Of a stretch of 9,500 nucleotides of DNA, positions 5,065 through 9,500 are shown one piece after another. The stretch is from NCBI GenBank assembly GCA_900556405.1, contig USPB01000070.1:1-9500 (forward strand), given 5' to 3'. The first letter of the stretch is position 1; every line of letters starts with the position of its first letter. The translations under genes were made by a program, and so were the position numbers. Under the pieces are notes generated by a model. That model saw nothing but the letters and a program-made list of their open reading frames with translations, did no database searches and was not told where the DNA came from. Source of the stretch: an uncultured Actinomyces sp. (lineage in GTDB: Bacteria; Actinomycetota; Actinomycetes; Actinomycetales; Actinomycetaceae).

Positions 5065-6345
5065 TCACATCAGCGGGTAGCGCACGATCGTGGCCTCGCG
5101 GCCCGGGCCCACGCCGATGGACTGGATGCGGCAGCGCGACAGCTCTTCCAGGCGCTTGATGTAGTCCTGGGCGGCGCGTGGCAGCTCCTCGAAGGAACGG
5201 CACTGCGAGATATCCTCGCTCCAGCCGGGCAGCTCCTCGTACACGGGCACGGCGGCCTCGAAGCCCGCCTGGTCGAGAGGCATTTCCTCGGTGCGCACGC
5301 CGTCGACCTCGTAGGCGACGCACACGGGGATCGTCTCGTAGCCCGAGAGCACGTCGAGCTTGGTCAGGCAGATGTCGGTCAGGCCGTTGATGCGCGTCGC
5401 GTAGCGCATGACGACGGCATCGAACCAGCCGGTGCGGCGCGGGCGACCCGTGGTCACGCCGAACTCGCCCCCCTTGGTGCGCAGCGCCTCGCCGACCTCG
5501 TTATCCAGCTCCGTGGGGAACGGACCCTCGCCGACGCGGGTCGTGTACGCCTTGGCGACGCCGACGACGCGGTCGATGCGGGTCGGGCCCACGCCGGAGC
5601 CGGTGAGCGCGCCGCCCGCGGTCGGGTTCGAGGAGGTCACGAAGGGGTAGGTGCCGTGGTCGATGTCGAGCATGGTCGCCTGGCCGCCCTCGAAGAGGAC
5701 GGTCTCGCCGCGGTCCAGCGCGTCGTTGACGACGAGGGACACGTCGCACATCATCGGCTTCACGCGGTCCGCGAAGGACAGCAGGTGGTCGGACACCTCG
5801 GCGGGGTCGAGCGTGGGGATGTCCACGGCCTCGAAAATGGTGTTCTTGGGGGCCAGGGCGGCCTCGACCTTGGCGCGCAGCTCCTCGGGGTGGAAGAGGT
5901 CCTGAATGCGCAGGCCGATACGGTTCATCTTGTCGGCGTAGGTGGGGCCGATGCCTCGACCCGTCGTGCCGATGAGGTTGTTGCCGCGCGCACGCTCGTT
6001 CGCCTGGTCCATGAGGCGGTTGTACGGCGGGATGATGTGCGCGTTGGAGGAGATGCGCAGGCGCGAGCAGTCGACGCCGCGCGCGGTGATTTCCGCGAGC
6101 TCCTCGAAGAGCACGTCCAGGTCGACAACGACGCCATTGCCGATGATGGGGGTGACGCCTTCGGAGAGGATTCCGGCGGGCAGGAGGTGCAGCGCGTACT
6201 TTTCGCCGTCAATAACGACGGTGTGTCCGGCGTTGTTTCCTCCGTTGAATTTCACGACGAGGTCGGTGTGCTGGCCGAGCTGGTCAGTGGCCTTGCCTTT
6301 GCCTTCGTCGCCCCACTGGGCGCCGAGAACGATGACGGCGGGCAT
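5065..6345 (-). CDS. purA: Adenylosuccinate synthetase
   Basis: PurA catalyses the GTP-dependent joining of IMP and aspartate to adenylosuccinate, the committed step of AMP synthesis; it is a cytosolic homodimer. The 426-residue product has all family landmarks. These are the P-loop-like GDEGKGK (12-18, catalytic Asp13), NNAGHT (37-42, catalytic His41), TTGRGIGPTYADK (127-139, IMP binding), FEGGQA (218-223), GEGPFPTE (272-279), TTGRPRRTGWFD (298-309, aspartate loop), LTKLDV (328-333, guanine recognition) and GVGPGR (411-416). The length equals the bacterial norm. ATG 6343-6345 is preceded by GGAG with a six-base spacer (6352-6355). It is a single-gene transcript: its terminator lies at 5009-5047, and a palindrome just upstream separates it from the DUF456 gene. 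Codon usage is typical of the host core genome. Confidence 0.98.
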   Translation of the reverse strand: MPAVIVLGAQWGDEGKGKATDQLGQHTDLVVKFNGGNNAGHTVVIDGEKYALHLLPAGILSEGVTPIIGNGVVVDLDVLFEELAEITARGVDCSRLRISSNAHIIPPYNRLMDQANERARGNNLIGTTGRGIGPTYADKMNRIGLRIQDLFHPEELRAKVEAALAPKNTIFEAVDIPTLDPAEVSDHLLSFADRVKPMMCDVSLVVNDALDRGETVLFEGGQATMLDIDHGTYPFVTSSNPTAGGALTGSGVGPTRIDRVVGVAKAYTTRVGEGPFPTELDNEVGEALRTKGGEFGVTTGRPRRTGWFDAVVMRYATRINGLTDICLTKLDVLSGYETIPVCVAYEVDGVRTEEMPLDQAGFEAAVPVYEELPGWSEDISQCRSFEELPRAAQDYIKRLEELSRCRIQSIGVGPGREATIVRYPLM

Positions 6346-6362
6346 GAGTATCTCCGTTTAGT

Positions 6363-6396
6363 TGGGTCTGTTACGCGGGCGCGCGCAACAGACCCA
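6363..6396 (-). promoter_or_regulatory. Palindrome in the purA upstream region (terminator or operator)
   Basis: TGGGTCTGTT (6363-6372) pairs perfectly with AACAGACCCA (6387-6396). After one mismatch the stem can extend by four more pairs (CGCG with CGCG) to a four-base loop. It lies 7 bases upstream of the purA GGAG and 43 bases beyond the DUF456 stop. No T-run follows on the minus strand. It could end the DUF456 transcript. Alternatively, because its outer arm abuts the candidate -10 box TAGGAT (6396-6401), it could be an operator or leader structure for purA. Confidence 0.65.
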
Positions 6397-6401
6397 TCCT
6401 A
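6396..6401 (-). promoter_or_regulatory. Candidate purA -10 box
   Basis: On the minus strand GGTAGGATGGG contains TAGGAT (TANNNT class), placing a start near 6389 and a leader of about 44 bases before the purA ATG. No convincing -35 hexamer lies 16-18 bases upstream. The intergenic motif GACGAGGCCGGGGC occupies 6412-6425. Confidence 0.4.
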
Positions 6402-6439
6402 CCGGAGGAACGACGAGGCCGGGGCACCGGCTGGTCGCG

Positions 6440-6934
6440 TCAGTTTCCAGCGGCGACCAGGGCGACGCCGACGCCCCACGCGGTGGCGCACGTGAGGGCG
6501 GCGATCAGCTCGATGGCGATCGTCCAGCCGAAGGCCTTGAGGGCCTGAACCGTCGCTTTCCAGGCGGTCGCCGTGTCCTTGCTGCGCAGGTACTCGACGA
6601 CGAAGATCGCGGCGATCATGCCGAGGACGAGGCCCAGGGGCAGGCCGATGAACCAGCCGACGACGCCACCCAGTGATCCCCACACGAGCGTGGACTGAGG
6701 GATCCCCGCCTTGTTCATGCCGCGCGCGGGAATCACGTATTTCAGGACCGTTCCAAGGATCAGGACAACCGCCGCGATAGCGAAGATAATCCACGCGGCA
6801 CTCGTGCCGGTCATCCACGCCCACACCAGGATCGCACCTCCGACGACGGGCGCGGACGGCCAGATCTGCACAACCGCGCCGATCACTCCAATGAGGATGA
6901 CGACGCCAACGATGACGGTTCCCAGGACACTCAT
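6440..6934 (-). CDS. DUF456 family membrane protein
   Basis: A 164-residue membrane protein of the DUF456 family, whose function is not established. Hydrophobic segments lie at about 3-24, 29-42, 47-67, 83-113 and 133-161. The middle Gly-rich stretch (GSLGGVVGWFIGLPLGLVLGM, about 86-106) is the repeated glycine-zipper-like segment typical of this family. The WPSAPVVGGAILVWAW part (25-40) matches its N-terminal half. The frame is open to 7009, but the upstream residues are hydrophilic and unlike the family. I chose ATG 6932-6934, because a TACGAT -10 box stands exactly six bases before it, suggesting a leaderless transcript. It is divergent from the paralog array that begins at 7030 and convergent with nothing; purA follows in the same direction behind a palindrome. 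Confidence 0.85.
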   Translation of the reverse strand: MSVLGTVIVGVVILIGVIGAVVQIWPSAPVVGGAILVWAWMTGTSAAWIIFAIAAVVLILGTVLKYVIPARGMNKAGIPQSTLVWGSLGGVVGWFIGLPLGLVLGMIAAIFVVEYLRSKDTATAWKATVQALKAFGWTIAIELIAALTCATAWGVGVALVAAGN

Positions 6935-6940
6935 GGCCTC

Positions 6941-6946
6941 ATCGTA
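6941..6946 (-). promoter_or_regulatory. Candidate -10 box for a leaderless DUF456 transcript
   Basis: On the minus strand TACGAT is followed by GAGGCC and then the ATG at 6934, the same six-base spacing as at the FABP gene (3626-3631). No -35 element is clear. Confidence 0.45.
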
Positions 6947-6993
6947 TCGTCTCCGTTCGCCCCAGTGTTTCGTCAGACTTCCCGTGCACTGAT

Positions 6994-6999
6994 AGCCTG
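6994..6999 (+). promoter_or_regulatory. Candidate -10 box of the paralog array
   Basis: TAGCCT (TANNNT class) precedes the first paralog by 30 bases, giving a predicted start near 7006 and a short leader that includes AGGAA (7020-7024). The bases just downstream (GGCCTCGTC, 6999-7007) carry half of the recurring intergenic motif in the orientation of this gene. No -35 match was found. Confidence 0.35.
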
Positions 7000-7029
7000 G
7001 CCTCGTCACCCCGAACCCCAGGAATACCG

Positions 7030-7683
7030 ATGGATATCACTCCCCCGCGCCTGGCGCTGGATTCCCTCCTGAAGAGGCGCCCCATGACGGTGTACACCGT
7101 GTCGTGTCCACCGGCGGAGGCCGTCGCGCGCTGCGTGGCGTTTTGGCGTGCCGTCGGTATCAAGCGCGAGTCGACCACCATGTGCAAGCGTTTCGCGGAC
7201 ATCGGCTGGTCGGGCAGCGAGGTCACGGTCTTGCCCGGGCAGGTCGAGAACCGAAAGCGGTTCCGTGACCGCCATTTTCCTGATGATCTCTCAGATGTTC
7301 CTCCCAGCTTGCTGCTGGGAGGCCTCGCCGTCTACCTGACGTCGAAGGCGGTGCGCGCGCAGCTGCGCCACCTCAACAAGACAACGATCATCATCGCGGC
7401 GCGCCCTATGCCCAATACCGAGCAGCCGTCAACCGAGCTGTGGTGTTTCCCCTGGGATACTGCGATTCAGCGGGCCCGCCCGGGCAAGGACCCATTCGCC
7501 CGCGTCTTCGAGTACCTGCACACGGCCCTGCACCAGCAGGGCGTCCTCCTGGCTCCTCCGCGCCTCGTCGACGGTGAGGAACTGCCCGAGGACCACCCCC
7601 TCTCCCCCGCCAACATCACCCAGATGCGGGGCAGCTTCCTCGACCCCGTCACCAAGTACCTCCCGTCGAAGGAGCGATCATGA
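7030..7683 (+). CDS. Uncharacterised paralog family protein, copy 1
   Basis: I do not recognise this family. The 217-residue product is predicted to be soluble, with no signal peptide. It aligns without gaps to the two later paralogs over its first 65 residues: SLLKRR (12-17), AV (31-32), FW (38-39), E47, M51 and GWSGSE (59-64). It then shares an I-x-A-A-R-P strand (122-126), ELWC (136-139), PPR.VDGEELPEDHP (176-190) and MR (199-200). The middle (about 71-118) is variable, with an Arg-rich insert (RKRFRDRHF, 75-83) and a hydrophobic stretch (92-103). AGGAA five bases upstream supports ATG 7030. A second ATG at 7084 has weak support, and equal numbering of the conserved residues in all three copies favours 7030. 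Its TGA overlaps the ATG of a decayed fourth copy (ATGA, 7680-7683). Confidence 0.82.
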   Translation: MDITPPRLALDSLLKRRPMTVYTVSCPPAEAVARCVAFWRAVGIKRESTTMCKRFADIGWSGSEVTVLPGQVENRKRFRDRHFPDDLSDVPPSLLLGGLAVYLTSKAVRAQLRHLNKTTIIIAARPMPNTEQPSTELWCFPWDTAIQRARPGKDPFARVFEYLHTALHQQGVLLAPPRLVDGEELPEDHPLSPANITQMRGSFLDPVTKYLPSKERS

Positions 7684-7790
7684 CCCCCGGTTTCTCGTTG
7701 CGCCGGATTCTCAACCGCCGCAGGTACTTCTACGCCAGGGTCGCGCTCGACCCGCAGCAGGAGAAGGCATCATGCACAGCGAAGCAATGA
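7680..7790 (+). pseudogene. Decayed copy of the paralog family (N-terminal 30 residues)
   Basis: The ATG overlaps the stop of copy 1 (ATGA). The 36-residue frame begins MTPGFSLRRILNRRRYFYAR, which closely matches residues 7-22 of copy 3 (GFSLRRAINRRRYFYA). A 23-bp stretch (7713-7735) is identical to 8629-8651 in copy 3. After DPQQE (residues 24-28) the family similarity stops, and the frame ends at TGA 7788-7790. In the neighbouring frame, EAMKKRQHR (about 7780-7806) resembles the C-terminal REAAKK ending of copies 2 and 3. This looks like a full gene that lost its middle by deletion, with an out-of-frame tail left behind. The overlap with copy 1 suggests the ancestral genes were translationally coupled. 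Confidence 0.75.
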
Positions 7791-7839
7791 AGAAGCGACA
7801 GCACCGCCCCCCCTGTCGCGCTCACGCCGGAGGAACACC

Positions 7840-8436
7840 ATGAGTCCCCTATTTTCTTCTCTCGACCGCAGCCTCGCCTTGATTCGCCAGCCGCTCATGG
7901 CGCTACGCCTGTCTGTATCTCCCGATGAAGCTGTGGCACGCTGCATCACTCTCTGGCGAACAGCGAAGATTCGCTGCGAAACGCCCGGCATGCGCGAGCA
8001 ATTCGCTCAGAGTGGATGGATCGGAACCGAACTGGTCATCGGCAACAACGGGAAGGCTCTCTTCACCGATTTGGTCGCTTCGTCCAGTGTGACTGTCGCC
8101 GTCACCGCACTGTTTCCGCAGGCAGTACCCGACCGATTGAAGCGCGCCTTTCTCGAAAAGACGTTCGTCGAGATCATCGCCCGTCCAATCCGCGGAGGCG
8201 TAACTCCCGCGTGCGAACTATGGTGCCGCGTCGATTTCACATCGATGGGCGAAACGACCTTTCCCGAGGACTTTCTCGCCTCGATGTTCGCAAAGATTGA
8301 ACATTTTTTCCGGAAAACCGGAATTCTCATGTCTGGACCGGACCGCCCCATGGCCTACGAAGTGCCGCCGGATGTTCCACTGACGATGCCGGTGCTCATG
8401 GCAATGCGCGAGGCTGCGAAGAAGAGCAGACGATAG
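7840..8436 (+). CDS. Uncharacterised paralog family protein, copy 2
   Basis: A 198-residue member of the same unrecognised family, predicted soluble. Shared landmarks sit at the same residue numbers as in copy 1: AVARC (31-35), LWR (38-40), ET (47-48), M51 and GWIGTE (59-64). ARP (114-116), ELWC (126-129), VPPDVPLT (175-182) and MREAAKK (189-195) follow. A valine- and alanine-rich stretch (about 76-92) replaces the variable middle. GGAGGA with a five-base spacer (7829-7834) precedes ATG 7840. The base composition is visibly less GC-rich than the neighbouring genes, with T- and A-runs around 8302-8320, which may mean faster divergence or a different source. It lies 49 bases after the decayed copy and probably shares a transcript with copy 1. 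Confidence 0.82.
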   Translation: MSPLFSSLDRSLALIRQPLMALRLSVSPDEAVARCITLWRTAKIRCETPGMREQFAQSGWIGTELVIGNNGKALFTDLVASSSVTVAVTALFPQAVPDRLKRAFLEKTFVEIIARPIRGGVTPACELWCRVDFTSMGETTFPEDFLASMFAKIEHFFRKTGILMSGPDRPMAYEVPPDVPLTMPVLMAMREAAKKSRR

Positions 8437-8503
8437 TCTCCCTCTCCGGCCGGTCACCACGAGGCCTCCCCTGCCTCGTCGATCCCCAGGGAATCCCGCG
8501 CGG

Positions 8504-8509
8504 TAGTAT
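8504..8509 (+). promoter_or_regulatory. Candidate -10 box of paralog copy 3
   Basis: TAGTAT in the context CGGTAGTATCC resembles the purA candidate (CGGTAGGATGG) and would give copy 3 its own promoter with a leader of about 70 bases. A reverse-complement copy of the intergenic motif (CCCCTGCCTCGTC, 8468-8480) lies upstream. No clear -35 box is present. Confidence 0.4.
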
Positions 8510-8586
8510 CCTGACGCCACAGCGTATCTCGTTTGCGTCGGGACCGTGCTGATGCACTGACACAGGTCTTGCAGGAGGAGGTGGCC

Positions 8587-9201
8587 ATGAGCGCGGGTAG
8601 GTCAGGCTTCTCCCTACGTAGGGCCATTAACCGCCGCAGGTACTTCTACGCGTTCATCGCGGCCGACCCGAATCAGGCGGTCACACATACTGTCGACTAC
8701 TGGGTGTCCAAAGGCGCCTGGGGTGAGACGAACGGCATGCGCGACCAGCTCGCCCAGCACGGGTGGGTCGGCGCGGAGATCATCATCGGCAGCGACCTGC
8801 GCAGCCTGGCGATAAAGCCTCTCCTCGACGCTATTCCCGGCATTAATCTCGTCCCCTCCGCGACACCCACGCCACTCAAACGCACCAGTCAGGAGAGGAC
8901 CGAGATCCTCGTCGCCGCACGTTCCTGCTCGGTTGGGGGACGCCCAGCGTCCGAACTCTGGTGCTGCGAGGCTCGCATCCTGCACGATGACCGCTGGGGC
9001 ACAGACGCGTTCATGGACATGTCTTTTCGCGAACTCGCTGGCGCACTACAGCGGCAAGTGCTCCTCCTGGAAGCCCCACGATTCTTCCACGGCGCAGACC
9101 TGCCGAAAGACCACCTCTTCACGATCGAAGGCATCCTCACAATGCGGCGAGCCGCCAAAAAGGAACACGGTCGGCGCCCCATTCGATTCTCGGGAAACTG
9201 A
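8587..9201 (+). CDS. Uncharacterised paralog family protein, copy 3
   Basis: A 204-residue third member of the array. It has the basic N-terminal segment GFSLRRAINRRRYFYA (7-22), then AV (31-32), YW (38-39), ETNGM (47-51), GWVGAEIIIG (59-68), AAR (110-112), ELWC (123-126), LPKDHLFT (172-179) and MRRAAKK (186-192). The frame is open to 8533. A very strong GGAGGAGG (8574-8581) five bases before ATG 8587 fixes the start, and this start brings all conserved residues to the same numbers as in copies 1 and 2. It has a 150-bp gap before it and a candidate own promoter. A perfect 12-bp palindrome (CCCTACGTAGGG, 8612-8623) lies inside the coding region and is probably chance. Function unknown; no enzyme motif, signal peptide or membrane span is apparent. 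Confidence 0.85.
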   Translation: MSAGRSGFSLRRAINRRRYFYAFIAADPNQAVTHTVDYWVSKGAWGETNGMRDQLAQHGWVGAEIIIGSDLRSLAIKPLLDAIPGINLVPSATPTPLKRTSQERTEILVAARSCSVGGRPASELWCCEARILHDDRWGTDAFMDMSFRELAGALQRQVLLLEAPRFFHGADLPKDHLFTIEGILTMRRAAKKEHGRRPIRFSGN

Positions 9202-9325
9202 GGCGCGCGGCCTGGCGCAGTGTTGAGTCGTCCACCGGCCCGTGCCGTGAGTCGAGGCTGACGGCAGGATTTCCCCGCGGGAGCGCGCGAGCATAGACGC
9301 ACGCCCCGTTGATCGCACAAGAATA

Positions 9326-9356
9326 TCGCCGCGGGCGCTTCAAGCACCCGCGGCGA
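9326..9356 (-). terminator. Terminator hairpin of rlmB
   Basis: A perfect 10-bp stem (TCGCCGCGGG 9326-9335 with CCCGCGGCGA 9347-9356) contains a further small pairing (GCT/AGC) in its loop. It starts 22 bases past the rlmB stop on the minus strand, followed there by TATTCTTG. Copy 3 on the plus strand ends 125 bases before it, so it may also stop transcription from that side. The gap 9202-9325 shows nothing else that I can support. Confidence 0.7.
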
Positions 9357-9378
9357 CACAACAAGCAGTCCGGAAGGC

Positions 9379-9500
9379 TCAGTCCTGCGCGCGCAGGGAG
9401 GCGACCTCGTACAGGGCGATGCCCGTGGCGACGGCCGCGTTGAGCGACTCGACGGTCGACGCGATCGGGATCGACACGATCTGATCGCAGGTCTCGCGCA
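9379..9500 (-). CDS. rlmB: 23S rRNA 2'-O-ribose methyltransferase RlmB, C-terminal end
   Basis: Only the last 39 codons are in the window. They contain the SpoU-family knot motif: IPIASTVESLN followed by AAVATGIALYEVA. In this family the N of ESLN and the following helix form part of the S-adenosylmethionine-binding deep trefoil knot. The spacing and the ESLNAAVATGIALYE wording resemble RlmB (Gm2251 of 23S rRNA), but other TrmH/SpoU members, such as TrmL, end similarly, so the exact substrate is an inference. The stop is TGA (9379-9381 on the minus strand), and a hairpin at 9326-9356 terminates it. Confidence 0.85.
   Translation of the reverse strand, partial: RETCDQIVSIPIASTVESLNAAVATGIALYEVASLRAQD

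Noticed and set aside
5020..6495. Plus-strand 491-codon open frame opposite purA
   Set aside because: It is the antisense shadow of a complete, fully motif-supported purA; the translation is Val/Gly/Asp-rich with no recognisable domain.
8612..8623. Perfect palindrome CCCTACGTAGGG in paralog copy 3
   Set aside because: It lies inside codons for SLRRA of a conserved segment and is not kept in the decayed copy, so chance is the simpler explanation.

Overview
The window is high-GC DNA from an actinobacterium. Codon use, TANNNT-type -10 boxes and the gene set (purA, a DUF456 membrane protein, a nitrobindin-like FABP-family gene coupled to ygfZ and dtd, rlmB) fit Actinomycetaceae, possibly the Schaalia/Actinomyces odontolytica group. 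The genus is an inference from general resemblance, not from a search.

Layout: (1) 1-85: the 3' two-thirds of a histidine tRNA with its terminator. (2) 86-1320: a gene-poor accessory strip. It holds a decayed IS3-family insertion sequence (intact-looking orfA; orfB reduced to its two ends), a 19-bp tandem repeat array, two copies of a 41-bp hairpin-bearing repeat, and a 112-bp segment bounded by imperfect inverted repeats. (3) 1322-3619, minus strand: a tightly coupled three-gene unit, FABP/nitrobindin-like gene -> ygfZ-like gene -> dtd, with overlapping start and stop codons. (4) 3753-4673, minus strand: a multi-pass membrane protein of unknown function. (5) 4674-5064: a gene-free spacer rich in hairpins, ending in a very strong purA terminator. 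(6) 5065-6345, minus: purA. (7) 6440-6934, minus: a DUF456 membrane protein. (8) 7030-9201, plus: a tandem array of three diverged paralogs of about 200 residues that I do not recognise, with a fourth, decayed copy between the first and second. (9) 9379-9500, minus: the 3' end of an rlmB-type SpoU methyltransferase gene.

The conserved genes are housekeeping: D-aminoacyl-tRNA editing, iron-sulfur/tRNA-modification support, AMP synthesis and 23S rRNA methylation. The most novel material is the plus-strand paralog array at 7030-9201. Its members align without gaps over the first 65 residues, share AV..W..E..M..GW.G.E, ELWC and a C-terminal MR motif, and show copy birth and death. A second unusual signal is a short GC-rich motif (GACGAGGCMGGGG) that recurs in most intergenic gaps, usually in the same orientation relative to the next gene. 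Two genes also appear to have leaderless promoters with identical spacing.
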